DNA of 64,000 nucleotides, from the NCBI GenBank assembly GCA_041392475.1, contig JAWKLZ010000001.1:2790001-2854000 (forward strand). The letters run 5' to 3'. The stretch is from Chitinophagales bacterium. Lineage in GTDB: Bacteria; Bacteroidota; Bacteroidia; Chitinophagales; UBA2359. Under the pieces are notes generated by a model. The model saw nothing but the letters and a program-made list of their open reading frames with translations. It had not been told where the DNA came from and ran no database searches. Positions 43,253 to 52,913 of the stretch are shown here, in pieces (the first letter of the stretch is position 1; each line of letters opens with the position of its first letter). The translations under genes and the position numbers were made by a program.

Positions 43253-44362
43253 TTAAGTCGTAATCTCCACCATCTTTGTAGGAGCCATATTTGCGTTTCG
43301 CATCGCTATGTTTCTCGCTGCCGTTTGCGCCAGTAGGTCAAAAGCATCTGCCACAACTCGATTGTTGGGATTTTCGTTCAATACTACGGGAAGACCAGAA
43401 TCACCTCCTTCACGAATCGCTTCCACAATCGGAATTTGCCCCAATAGCGGAACTTGGTATTTGGCAGCCAATTCTTGACCGCCTCCTTTGCCGAAAATAT
43501 AATAGCGTTTGTCGGGTGCATCCATTGGCGTAAAATAGGCCATGTTTTCAACGATTCCCAAGACAGGTACATTGATATTGGGCATTTTAAACATTGCTAC
43601 CGCACGCACTACATCCGCTTTAGCGACCTCTTGCGGAGTTGTGACCACAATTGCAGCCGTCACAGGAACGGTTTGAACCATCGTCAGGTGAATGTCGCCA
43701 GTGCCAGGAGGAAGGTCAATCAGCAAATAATCCAATTCACCCCACTCGGCATCCGTAATGAACTGCTTCAAAGCCGAAGACGCAATCGGACCTCGCCAGA
43801 CTACTGCTTGACTTGCATCGGTGAGAAAACCAATGGATAAGGTTTTGATACCATATTTTTCGACAGGAATGATTTTTTGTTGCCCATTGAAGGTGCCGAC
43901 TTGCGGTTTTGTTCCTTCCAAATCCATCATTGTAGGAATGGAAGGGCCGTAAATATCGGCATCAATCAAGCCCACTTTTGCGCCTTGTTTTGCCAAACCC
44001 ACCGCCAAATTCACCGCTACCGTAGATTTCCCTACACCTCCTTTGCCCGAAGCGATTGCCACGATGTTTTTCACAAAAGGCAAAACCATTCGGTTGTCCT
44101 GTCGGCGAGAAGTGACATTTGAAGTAATTTCTACTTCGACTTGTGCTTCTGGGTCAATAAAATGTTTGATGGCAGTGATACAAGCATTGCGAATGTGTTC
44201 CTTCAATGGACAGGCGGGAGTTGTCAATATCAAGCGAAAACGCACTGTTTTTCCTTCAATCTCGATGTTGTCCACCATGTTGAGTGTCACCAAGTCTTTG
44301 CCCAAATCGGGGTCGTCGACGTAGCTTAGTGCTTTGAGTACTTCTGATTTTGTAATTGCCAT
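43253..44362 (-). CDS. mrp: Mrp/NBP35-family iron-sulfur cluster carrier ATPase
   Basis: 369 residues. N-terminal DUF59/MIP18 domain (about 1-85, VLKALSYVDDPDLGKDLVTLNMV), then a P-loop ATPase with deviant Walker A GKGGVGKSTVAVNLA, DADIYGPSIP, VWRGPIASSALKQF, and DLPPGTGDIHL. Known: ApbC/Mrp proteins carry 4Fe-4S clusters to apo-proteins. I do not see a CxxC pair in the C-terminal part, so cluster ligation would need other residues. Cytoplasmic, housekeeping. Confidence 0.93.
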   Translation of the reverse strand: MAITKSEVLKALSYVDDPDLGKDLVTLNMVDNIEIEGKTVRFRLILTTPACPLKEHIRNACITAIKHFIDPEAQVEVEITSNVTSRRQDNRMVLPFVKNIVAIASGKGGVGKSTVAVNLAVGLAKQGAKVGLIDADIYGPSIPTMMDLEGTKPQVGTFNGQQKIIPVEKYGIKTLSIGFLTDASQAVVWRGPIASSALKQFITDAEWGELDYLLIDLPPGTGDIHLTMVQTVPVTAAIVVTTPQEVAKADVVRAVAMFKMPNINVPVLGIVENMAYFTPMDAPDKRYYIFGKGGGQELAAKYQVPLLGQIPIVEAIREGGDSGLPVVLNENPNNRVVADAFDLLAQTAARNIAMRNANMAPTKMVEITT

Positions 44363-44940
44363 GGTAGATAGGATAGGTTGATTTTGAATTAAATCTTTGA
44401 TATAATGAAAAATGGCTCATAAGGTTTAGTTTAGAATTACAAACTCATGAACCATGCAAAAAATCACCTCAAAGATATAGGAATCTGAACCAAAATCAAA
44501 AAAGTTTATTAGGAGGATTGTTTTTGATTCTATGTTTTTCATAGTCGAATTTTATAGCCCAAAGTCGCTCCAAAAGACTGTATGGGCTTCAAATTCAAGC
44601 CTTTTTTTTCTTCGTGAGTCGTCAGGTTGTGGATATAATACAACTCCAATTCTATGTTTTTGAAGTGAATGCCTGTTGTTGCATTGATGCCAAATTCTTT
44701 TAGAAGGTAACCCAAATCGCCATAAGGTTCATCACTATTAACAAGTCTGTATTGAAACTTACTCATTATATTGACATTTCCTCCTACTCCAAAATAGACA
44801 AAATCGTTGAGTTGATAATTGACTACCAATTGATTTCTAAAATAATTAAAAACATAACCACTGATAGGAATTATTGGTTTCCACATTGAGTAGTAATATC
44901 CTAAGAACTATGTATATTTGCTGTAAATTTGGTAATCATC

Positions 44941-45453
44941 ATGAAATTAAAAGGACTTGAAGCTCAATTAAACCGTCGTCAAACTATTATTAATTTGCAT
45001 GAAAAAGGCATGAAACAAGTTGATATATCTGAAGTTGTAGATGTAGTTCAACCTTATGTGAGCAAAATTATTCGAGCCTATAAGCAAGGGGGGCAGAAAG
45101 CTATTCAACCTTCAAAAGCGAAAGGGGCAACTCCTAAAATAACAAGCGAACAATTACAAGAATTAGGAAATATATTAGACCAAGGAGCTGAAAACTACGG
45201 CTTTGAAGGGGGAATTTGGAATTGTGGTCGAGTTCAAAGAGTCATAAAGGAAAAATTCGCAATAGACTATTGTACCCAACATGTTGGGCGTATTCTAAAA
45301 AAACTTACCTATACCCGCCAAAAACCACAATTAGAAGATTATCGTAAAAATCCAGAAAAAGTGCAGGAATGGAAGGAGGAAAAGTTACCCAGCATAAAAA
45401 AAAGCAAAAGAAGAAAATCGAACAATAAGTTATCAAGAAGAAGCAGGTTTTAG
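44941..45453 (+). CDS. IS630 transposase, ORFA (DNA-binding part)
   Basis: 170 residues from ATG 44941. Helix-turn-helix region NRRQTIINLHEKGMKQVDISEV, VVQPYVSKIIRAYKQGG, then winged-helix 33-like domain GGIWNCGRVQRVIKEKFAIDY. It leaves the proper frame at an A8 run (45396-45403), after which it reads SKRRKSNNKL to a stop. Confidence 0.88.
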   Translation: MKLKGLEAQLNRRQTIINLHEKGMKQVDISEVVDVVQPYVSKIIRAYKQGGQKAIQPSKAKGATPKITSEQLQELGNILDQGAENYGFEGGIWNCGRVQRVIKEKFAIDYCTQHVGRILKKLTYTRQKPQLEDYRKNPEKVQEWKEEKLPSIKKSKRRKSNNKLSRRSRF

Positions 45454-45955
45454 TTTATTACCTACTTGTCAAGTGACCTATGCCCGCAAAGGACAAACGC
45501 CTGTTTTACAGCATGAATGCAAGCATTATAGAAAAATTTCAGCAGCAGTAGTCATCACAGAAGATGGAGACCTATATTACGAAGTACGCCAATGTAATTT
45601 TCATCATAATGCAATTGTTCGATTCATGAATAACTGCTGGGCAGACTTGCAAACCGCTTTGGTTTGTATTTGGGATAATGCTACCATTCATAAGGCTAAG
45701 GAGGTGGCAAATGCTTTACATCAAACACATAGAAATCCTCGTATTAGATTAGAAAACACACCTGCTTATTCTCCCGAACTAAATGCTTCAGAGCAAGTTT
45801 GGAATTATGTAAAAAATGTATTGTTAGTTAATGTTTTTTGTAAAACAGAAGATGAGTTAAAAAGAAGGGTAATTGAAGCTTTAGAAGAAATCAAAGCGAA
45901 TAAGGAACTTGTTAAAAGTTTCTTCAGGAATACAAAAGTGGGGTTTTATACCTAA
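45398..45955 (+). CDS. IS630 transposase, ORFB (DDE part)
   Basis: 185 codons read in the +1 frame from the A8 run: SYQEEAGFSLLPTCQVTYARKGQTP, then WDNATIHKAK (second Asp) and AYSPELNASEQVWNYVK (Glu). Where family members usually have DE (QDE), this copy reads QEE, so the first catalytic Asp appears replaced. Joining to ORFA needs a single-base loss in the A8 run, as mutation or by slippage. The copy may be inactive. Confidence 0.85.
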   Translation, partial: KKAKEENRTISYQEEAGFSLLPTCQVTYARKGQTPVLQHECKHYRKISAAVVITEDGDLYYEVRQCNFHHNAIVRFMNNCWADLQTALVCIWDNATIHKAKEVANALHQTHRNPRIRLENTPAYSPELNASEQVWNYVKNVLLVNVFCKTEDELKRRVIEALEEIKANKELVKSFFRNTKVGFYT

Positions 45956-46267
45956 TCAATGCGGAAACCTATATATTCCTAAAACTTGCACCTACCTCTT
46001 TTTTAGTATAAGTTGAAGTCAATGCAATACTGTATTTTGGACTTAATTGACTTTCTACTTTTAGACCAAATAAGGTACTATTAAATCTAAAACCCCTTGT
46101 ACTCATACTATATTGTCTTGTATAGGTACTTCCATTGATTGTAAGCAATCTTGATTTAATATTCTCTAATTTGGTAAAATCTCTTCCTATTATGGGCTTG
46201 ATGTAGGTTTGAGCGACCCCATATTCAGTGAGGAAGAATAGTAAAAAACAGAGGAGTAGATGGTTTT

Positions 46268-46882
46268 TCATAGTCGAATTTTATAGCCTAAAGTTGCTCC
46301 TAAAGATTGGATGGGAGCTAAATTGATTCCAGATTTTTTATCTTCATGGGAGGTTAAGTTATGTAAATAATAAATTTCCAATTGAACATTCTGAAAGGTT
46401 GCTCCTATAATTCCATGAACTCCAAAATCTTTTAAAACAGAGATGAGTTGATAGTTAGACTTATTGTCTTTAAAATTTGTTATGATGTTAAAGTTTCCTC
46501 CTAAACCCCAAAATAAGTATTCATTTAATTTGTAATTAAGCCCTATTTGATTGCGAAAGTAATTGAAAGTAAAACCTTCTCGATAGGCAACACCAAGAGA
46601 AATTGTTGCTCCAAATTTCTTTTTAGTATAAGTAGAAATCAATCCCATACTGCATTTAGGACTTAATTGTGTTTCTAATTTCACTCCAAATAATGTGCTT
46701 TCAAAATTAAATCCCTTTTCACGAATATGAAAATCTAGAATAAGTCCATTAATGACCTCTGGTTCTATTTTCTCTTCCAATCTTGTGAAATCCCTTCCTA
46801 TGATAGGCTTGATGTAGGTTTGAGCATAGCAGTATTCGGTAAAGAAGAATAGTAAGAAATAAAGGAATAGATGATTCTTCAT
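46268..46882 (-). CDS. Outer-membrane beta-barrel protein, intact tandem paralog
   Basis: 204 residues, signal peptide MKNHLFLYFLLFFFTEYCYAQ, then TYIKPIIGRDFTRLEEKIEP, alternating strands (FNYFRNQIGLNYKLNEYLFWGLGG), ending LGATLGYKIRL. It looks like an eight- to ten-strand outer-membrane barrel. It sits after the metallopeptidase and before its IS-split copy with an ATGA overlap, as part of the minus-strand operon. Function unknown; possible surface or porin partner of the secreted proteins upstream. Confidence 0.75.
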   Translation of the reverse strand: MKNHLFLYFLLFFFTEYCYAQTYIKPIIGRDFTRLEEKIEPEVINGLILDFHIREKGFNFESTLFGVKLETQLSPKCSMGLISTYTKKKFGATISLGVAYREGFTFNYFRNQIGLNYKLNEYLFWGLGGNFNIITNFKDNKSNYQLISVLKDFGVHGIIGATFQNVQLEIYYLHNLTSHEDKKSGINLAPIQSLGATLGYKIRL

Positions 46883-47491
46883 TTTTGTCTTTTATTTGAA
46901 GTAATGATTAAGTGGCAAAAACCAATTTGATTTTTGCCACTATAAAAATAAACTTTTAATGTCCGATGAAGGATTTCTTGACTTCTACCATTTGTCCATT
47001 TGCATCGTATGAAACCAAAATCATCAATTCATTGGTTTTTAAGTCTTGCCTATTAAATTCGTCCATATCACGCTCAAAAACCAAACGACCTGTCAAATCA
47101 AATCCCCTTATAGTTTTGGCAACGGAATCGGAAATAGGAGAAATATCTTCATTGCTTCTTTTCAAACCATAATATTCCTTACAAGTTGGATCGTCTCCAT
47201 TACAGTCTATTAGGGTGATGCGTTTTCGTTCGGTATAGTCTGTTCCCAAGGTAGGAGAATAGACCTCAATAATCAGATATTGAGGATAGTAGGGATATTT
47301 TGGCAAATCGGTAATAATGAGTGAAGTTGTGCCATATACATTGTTTCCTTGTTGATTGCCAGTAGTTACAAATGAACCTCCGCCATGAATTCTCCAATTA
47401 TAATCCGTTGTGGCAAGCCCTCCTCCAAGATACAAGTGTAAAAAATCATCTTCCTCACAAACTATGTCTGAACCTGTATTTAAGATACTGA

Positions 47492-48384
47492 GAGGCTGTC
47501 TTGATTTTAGAGAAATGAACTAAAAAGGCATCAGTTAGTTATATATACTAATACATAGTTCATAAACTTAAAAACAATAAATATGTATAGTAGCAGTCTA
47601 ACCGATGCCGAATGGGAAGTTATTGAAAAACTTTTAGATAACCAAAGAAAACGTAAATGGGACTTACGTACTCAAATACTTGATGGGATATTTTATGTAT
47701 TGAAATCAGGTTGTCAATGGCGTATGTTACCTAAAGAATTTGCACCTTGGAAAACTGTTTATGACTATTTTTACCGTTGGAAAAAACAAAAAATATGGGC
47801 AAAACTACATGAAGCCTTACGCCGATTAGTACGCCAAAAAGAAGGCAAATTCATCAGTCCAAGCTTAGGCATAGTGGATAGCCAAAGCGTAGCTACTGGT
47901 ACGTTTATCGAAGAAACGAAAGGTTTTGATGGCAATAAGAAGATAAAAGGACGCAAGCGACACGTTATGGTAGATACTTTGGGGTTGATTATTGCCATAG
48001 CCATTACAGCTGCTAATGTTAGTGATAAAGAAGGATTTATCCTATTAGCTAAAGGGGTAAAATCAAAATTTTGGCGATTGGTGAAAATATTAGCAGACGG
48101 AACTTATAGAGGAGACTGGGCGAAGAGATTCAAACATTGGGTCATAGAAATAGTTTTACGAAGCAGGCAACAAAAAGGATTTTCGGTGCAGCCTAAACGC
48201 TGGATAGTAGAGCGTACTTTTGGTTGGTTTGAGCATTATAGAAGATTAAGCAAAGATTATGAGTTTAATCCAGATACCAGCAAAACCATGATTCAACTGG
48301 CGATGATTCGGATCATGGTGGCAAGAGTCGTTTAATAATAATACGAATGGATTATTTAATTATATGACAAATCAAGACAGCCTC
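47492..48384 (+). mobile_element. IS5-family (IS1031-like) insertion sequence, 893 bp
   Basis: Perfect 16-bp terminal repeats GAGGCTGTCTTGATTT (47492-47507) and its complement (48369-48384), 3-bp duplication TGA at 47489-47491 and 48385-48387, matching the TNA target of the group. Single transposase gene. Confidence 0.93.
47583..48335 (+). CDS. IS5-family transposase
   Basis: 250 residues: SSSLTDAEWEVIEKLLD, LDGIFYVLKSGCQWRMLPKEF; DDE residues in LGIVDSQSVATG (Asp), ILADGTYRG (Asp) and WIVERTFGWF (Glu), with GFDGNKKIKGRKRHVMVDTLG. Complete and uninterrupted, so the copy could be active. Read on the plus strand, against the host operon. Confidence 0.95.
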   Translation: MYSSSLTDAEWEVIEKLLDNQRKRKWDLRTQILDGIFYVLKSGCQWRMLPKEFAPWKTVYDYFYRWKKQKIWAKLHEALRRLVRQKEGKFISPSLGIVDSQSVATGTFIEETKGFDGNKKIKGRKRHVMVDTLGLIIAIAITAANVSDKEGFILLAKGVKSKFWRLVKILADGTYRGDWAKRFKHWVIEIVLRSRQQKGFSVQPKRWIVERTFGWFEHYRRLSKDYEFNPDTSKTMIQLAMIRIMVARVV

Positions 48385-50032
48385 TGAAATTACAATCGGG
48401 CACACCCGTTCCCAAGCCTGTATCTACACAAATTGCCTCCCAAGCACGAGCAATTGCCAAAAACTCATCTGAACATCTACCAAAATCATTTTCTACAACA
48501 ATCAAAGTAGCTGCCATTAGATCTGGATAATCTGTATTTCCTTCACCAAATCCATCTTCTTGTAATGCTTCTATAAGTATTTCTATCACAGCATCCATTC
48601 CAATAGCAGGAATCGGAGGAATACTTTGATTATCGCCTTGTGAAGCCAAATAAAACCAATGACCTAGAGGCTGTCCTCTATCATATTGCTCCCCTTGGTT
48701 TCCACCTAAATGGCTTACATCTGTAAAGCAATCAAATTCTGGATTTTGTAAATCTCTACCTGTAAGACTAGCAACATTAGATTCATCATCTCCTATTACC
48801 CAATCTGTACTTCCTGTAATAATTGATTCGATATAAGTCCCCAATATGTCGGCAATGCCTTCGTGTAAAGATTGTCCTCCAGGAGTATCGTAGATAAGAT
48901 ATTGATTTAAAAAAGTATGTCCTAATTCATGTCCAAGTATATCAAATAAGGCTCCTGTATCTCCGTCAAAAAGCCCAATATAAATATAAGTTTCTTCAAT
49001 TGTAGAATCAAAAAGCGAAAATGCACCAAATCCTAAACAAGAAGCTACATTTACGCTTTCAAAGTTTATATCCAATGATTCAAAGGCATCTATAACCAAG
49101 GAAGTCACATAAAAAGCTTGATATGCTTCAGGAGTCGTTTCTGTTCCCCATTCGCTATTGCTTGTGGAAGGAACCAAATTGGGTTCCCATTCATCAGTAT
49201 TTAAAGTAGTTTCTGGGCAATCAGTTCCAAAATCATAGAGAGTAATCTGTCCATCAGGAGATTGAAGAAAAGTAGTTCCTCCAATGGTGGCATCATTTAA
49301 TATTGGGTTTGGGGGATAATTAGGCCCAGTAGTTGTCAAAGATGCTTTGATTCCCATAGCAGAATCAATAGTTTTGAGAATCGTTCCTGTGTGTGCATTG
49401 ACCCACGAAGTTTTCTGTCCATTTTGCATATAGGTAGCTTTCCAAGTAAGGACATAATCACATTGGTCGTCTAAATCATGGGCAACAACCAGTTCTAGGT
49501 AACGTATAGGCCCCGTTTGAAGAATCGCTGGAACACTTGAACTGGAAACTGTGGGATTCGTATTTACAGTAATCCCTGTAAGTATATGAGGAGAAAATAT
49601 AGCCAATGGGTCACAAGGTCCTGAACCTACTCCTATGTTTTGCCGATAAAATGTTCCTGTATAACCTCCTCCTTCTACAATCACTCCATTGAAGTACTGT
49701 TGGTATTTCTGAAAAACTTCATCTGCCCTAAATCGACTGGGAAACTCTTTGACAAAGCTAAAACTTGTTCCTGCATCTATACTCATCAAATTGAGTAAAT
49801 CGTCTGCGGTCACATTGTACAATTGAGCAGGGTCAATCATCAATGTGCCATTTGGATAATGATTGTAGGTGTAGGACTCTATTTGAACCATATTGCCATT
49901 GTCCATAAAGGCATTGAAGTTGGCACAGTTTGAAGTAAGGTGATGACTCCCTCCCTGTGCAAAACTGATTTGGATGGCAAAAGTTAAAAAGAAAATATTG
50001 AAGATATAATATAATTTTTTCATTGTTTTTTT

Positions 50033-52042
50033 TTAGTTAGACTTAATTCCGACTGTTGTACGAATCTCATTGGCTGTTTCCAAGCTAAACAGATAGGTTC
50101 CATTGGTTAAAATACTGGCATCTAATGGAAAAACGTGTTGTCCCGCATTTTTGGGTTCATTGTTGATAAGCGTCTGAATAGGCTGACCTTGCAGTGTATA
50201 AATGGTGAGAGAAATATTGAGCGAACTCCCCAATTGGTAAATGATGTCTGTGCTTTGTGAGAAAACCGTTGGCACTAACACAAAATCTATGATTCCATGA
50301 CCACCATAAGGATGTCCTACTCGGAGTGGAATGCGAATTTCTATCACATTGCTACAACCTGTGTCTGTATCTGTTACCATGACCGTGTAAGTTCCTGCAC
50401 ACAAACCTGTTCTATCTGCTTGATTGCAATTCGGGCAGTCCGACCAACTGTATTGATAGTTGCTTTCTCCTTCAAAAACACTGACTACGGCACTTCCTGT
50501 ACATTCGTCGTGTGGGCTACTACTGGCATTGTAAGACAACAAAACCTCTTCTTCTCCATTCATTTGGTCCAAGCCTACGGTCATGGTAGGAAGTGTCTGA
50601 TAGGTATAGCCTCCATCCAAACTAACTTCTAAACCACTATGATCTCCTGGCACTAAATCTCTAAAACTAAAATAAGCTCCTGTTCCATCTGGATGTCGAA
50701 CGACTACAGGGCAAGTTGCCGCAGGGTCGGGATAGACCACAATGCTCCCATTTTCTAGGATGTTGCCATTGCAGTCTGCTACTGCATTGTTGATACCCAT
50801 ATTGTAGGCATTGATACAAGTAGGACAAGCAGGGCAGTTGCCACCGCATTGTACATTGATGTGGAAAACCAGTGGAATTGCTTCCATTTCGTCCATTACT
50901 CTTTCGCCATGTTCATACAAACGTGCAATGATTTTGTGCGAGCCTATTTCGTCTTCGGTAGGTGTCCAACAGAAAATACCGAAATCATTGCCGCTATTGA
51001 TGGTGATATTGGCATTGGGCATAGCCACATCATCGTATTCAAATACCATTTCGAGGTCTCCAAAATCGTAGGTCTGCACACTAAAGCATACTTCTTCTCC
51101 TACACAGGGGTTAAAGTCGGTGGCATAAGTACCTGCGGGGTCGTTGATTTCCAATTCAGGAGGCCAGTTGTTTCCATCTCCTGTAAGGAGGCAACAATGT
51201 TCTCCTTCATCGCTTGTACTTGCCTGACAACCCCGTGCATCTACCACGATAAATTTGTAGGGCATGGCACTTGGAACACCTCCAACACTATAACTCCCTC
51301 CATTGAAACCTTCTTCCAAAATTTCTCCTGTATAAGCATTTAACAGCGTATAGGGTGGAAAGCCTCCCGATACGATAAAATCTACTTCATAAGTAGCGGG
51401 CCCTCCTCCAAAATCATCACACTCAAATGCGCTTTCACAAACCACACTCGATACAAAAACATCAATGGGTAAACTACAGTCTTGCACAACTCCTTGACAA
51501 TTGAAAGAGGCTACAATCGTACAACCGAGTCCATCGCTTATGGTAAAAGTGATATTTTCACCAGGTTCAATTTCATACATTGAATTAGCAACTCCTGCAT
51601 TCATCGCAGTAGTTCCGTCAGGGTAGGTAACATTATAGACGCTACCAATTGGATTACCTCCAAAGAAGTTGATACTAAAATTCATGGTCGTTACTCCATT
51701 GTTATTTGTAGTACATTCATAATTGTTCAATGACCATTGCAAAGGACTGTCAACAGTTACTGCATCCTCTGCCGTACACCCCGATTGATCCTCCACCATA
51801 ATTGTATGGTTTCCAATCAACACATTGGGTATTTCCAGATAATTGGTCATTGTTTCAAAGACAATTTGCTCTCCATCTAAATATACATCGTAAGGAGCAC
51901 AGCCTCCATTAATCAATATTCCCACCACACTTCCATAGGTTTCATCACAAGCATTTTCAGCAAATACCACTAATGCATAACAATGTTGGAGATGAAAGTG
52001 GAAACAGAGAAATAGAACAAAAAATTTTATAGTTGATTTCAT
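50033..52042 (-). CDS. Secreted T9SS type A protein with SprB-like repeats
   Basis: 669 residues, signal peptide about 1-24. N-terminal half has repeats of SprB-like type (GSVVGILINGGCAPYDVYL, FIVSGGFPPYTL, VVDARGCQAS); paired cysteines recur. C-terminus (from about 590) is a type A T9SS sorting domain: LNISLTIYTLQGQPIQTLI, LDASILTNGTYLFSLETANEIRTTVGIKSN. Gap to the metallopeptidase gene is only 9 bp, so they are one operon. Predicted surface or secreted adhesive protein. Confidence 0.85.
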   Translation of the reverse strand: MKSTIKFFVLFLCFHFHLQHCYALVVFAENACDETYGSVVGILINGGCAPYDVYLDGEQIVFETMTNYLEIPNVLIGNHTIMVEDQSGCTAEDAVTVDSPLQWSLNNYECTTNNNGVTTMNFSINFFGGNPIGSVYNVTYPDGTTAMNAGVANSMYEIEPGENITFTISDGLGCTIVASFNCQGVVQDCSLPIDVFVSSVVCESAFECDDFGGGPATYEVDFIVSGGFPPYTLLNAYTGEILEEGFNGGSYSVGGVPSAMPYKFIVVDARGCQASTSDEGEHCCLLTGDGNNWPPELEINDPAGTYATDFNPCVGEEVCFSVQTYDFGDLEMVFEYDDVAMPNANITINSGNDFGIFCWTPTEDEIGSHKIIARLYEHGERVMDEMEAIPLVFHINVQCGGNCPACPTCINAYNMGINNAVADCNGNILENGSIVVYPDPAATCPVVVRHPDGTGAYFSFRDLVPGDHSGLEVSLDGGYTYQTLPTMTVGLDQMNGEEEVLLSYNASSSPHDECTGSAVVSVFEGESNYQYSWSDCPNCNQADRTGLCAGTYTVMVTDTDTGCSNVIEIRIPLRVGHPYGGHGIIDFVLVPTVFSQSTDIIYQLGSSLNISLTIYTLQGQPIQTLINNEPKNAGQHVFPLDASILTNGTYLFSLETANEIRTTVGIKSN

Positions 52043-52065
52043 AAGAATTCTATTTTAAGGTTGGG

Positions 52066-52890
52066 TTAATGTTTGGTGTAGGTAAATTCGGGAGTGGTTA
52101 TTTCGTATTCTTTATGATCTGAATATGAATAATTGAACTCCCATTGTATCGTATATTCTCCTGATTGTTGTAAACCTGCAGATTTATATGATTTTAAAAT
52201 TTTGTTCATTTTAAAATCATATACATGAAAACGACTATTAAGAAGTGGGATAAATTTTGATTTTTCCTTAGAAAAATAGGTAATAGAACATCCTTTAGAA
52301 TCAGTAATAACCATAGCGTACTGGTTACTTATATTAATGGTATCACCATCCCCAAAGTTAGAGATATAAAACATTAGAGTGTTATTATCACTCTCTTTGG
52401 CACGTAACTTAAACGCTAAATCTGGATTTGATTTCTTTACATAACTGAATGGTTTTGACATTAGCTCTTGTTTTTGTCTATCGACATCTCTATAAATTAT
52501 TTTCAATTTTATATTATAAATATTAGGTTTCTGAAACCCTTTATGACTAAATAAATTTAGTATTGCATCAATATCGATATCCCAAGTTTTAGTAGATTTA
52601 GGTTGAATTTCAATTGCATTAGACTTAGCCCAAATACAGTATTCATTTACATCTCCTTCAGCATTTTCAAGAAAGATTCTATTATCGTTAAAACCCATGG
52701 GTGAGGTATGTATTATTCCATCAGTTAAATTTGTCAATTCAACTGTTAGAATATTAGGAGGAAGATTTATTGTTTGTTTTATAAGAATTTTTACTTCCTT
52801 ATTATAAACTTCAGTGGTTTTATTTTGTGCATAATTTACATTAGTAAAAAATAGCATCGTTAACAATAAACATCTAAATAAATAACTCAT
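52066..52890 (-). CDS. Secreted protein of unknown function
   Basis: 274 residues, signal peptide about 1-22 (MLFFTNVNYAQ). Mature part: NKTTEVYNKEVKILIKQTIN, ending YEITTPEFTYTKH, mostly predicted beta strands. No motif recognised. Same operon: 23 bp from both neighbours. Confidence 0.7.
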   Translation of the reverse strand: MSYLFRCLLLTMLFFTNVNYAQNKTTEVYNKEVKILIKQTINLPPNILTVELTNLTDGIIHTSPMGFNDNRIFLENAEGDVNEYCIWAKSNAIEIQPKSTKTWDIDIDAILNLFSHKGFQKPNIYNIKLKIIYRDVDRQKQELMSKPFSYVKKSNPDLAFKLRAKESDNNTLMFYISNFGDGDTINISNQYAMVITDSKGCSITYFSKEKSKFIPLLNSRFHVYDFKMNKILKSYKSAGLQQSGEYTIQWEFNYSYSDHKEYEITTPEFTYTKH

Positions 52891-52913
52891 TGTATTTTAC
52901 TTTTTGTATTTTT

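Larger units (their letters stand above)
44874..45971 (+). mobile_element. IS630-family insertion sequence, 1098 bp
   Basis: Imperfect terminal repeats TTGGTTTCCACATTGA (left) and TCAATGCGGAAACCTA (right, inverted), flanked by TA at 44872-44873 and 45972-45973, the duplication typical of IS630/Tc1. It contains two transposase frames. The insertion splits an outer-membrane protein gene. Confidence 0.9.
44539..46271 (-). pseudogene. Outer-membrane beta-barrel paralog split by an IS630-type element
   Basis: The N-terminal part (46271-45972) is a signal peptide (MKNHLLLCFLLFFLTEYGVAQ), TYIKPIIGRDFTKLE, ending GASFRN. The C-terminal part (44871-44539) continues IPISGYVFNYFRNQ to GATLGYKIRL. Deleting 44874-45971 and one TA rejoins them in frame as a 210-residue protein, close to the intact 204-residue paralog immediately upstream (46882). 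Start overlaps the paralog's stop by 4 bp (ATGA). After its own stop a further ATGAAAAAC overlap is seen, the vestige of a third copy. Probably a surface beta-barrel; now non-functional unless the element excises. Confidence 0.9.
46956..50023 (-). pseudogene. M4-type secreted metallopeptidase split by an IS5-type element
   Basis: Upstream part (50023-48385): signal peptide MKKLYYIFNIFFLTFAIQIS, propeptide-like region, catalytic domain with HELGHTF (His365, Glu366, His369) and HEGIADI (Glu388, Asp392), the thermolysin-type zinc pattern. Downstream part (47491-46956): continues SILNTGSDIVCEEDD, a beta-rich domain, and ends RGFDLTGRLVFERD to KKSFIGH, like a T9SS type A C-terminal domain. Removing 47492-48384 and one TGA gives a 723-residue frame. 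In place, the first frame stops inside the IS (stop 48356-48358), losing the C-terminal sorting domain, so export is probably lost though the catalytic domain remains. Confidence 0.88.

Noticed and set aside
44539..44886. Separate 115-residue protein starting at 44886
   Set aside because: Its first five codons are insertion-sequence DNA; the rest is the C-terminus of the split barrel gene.
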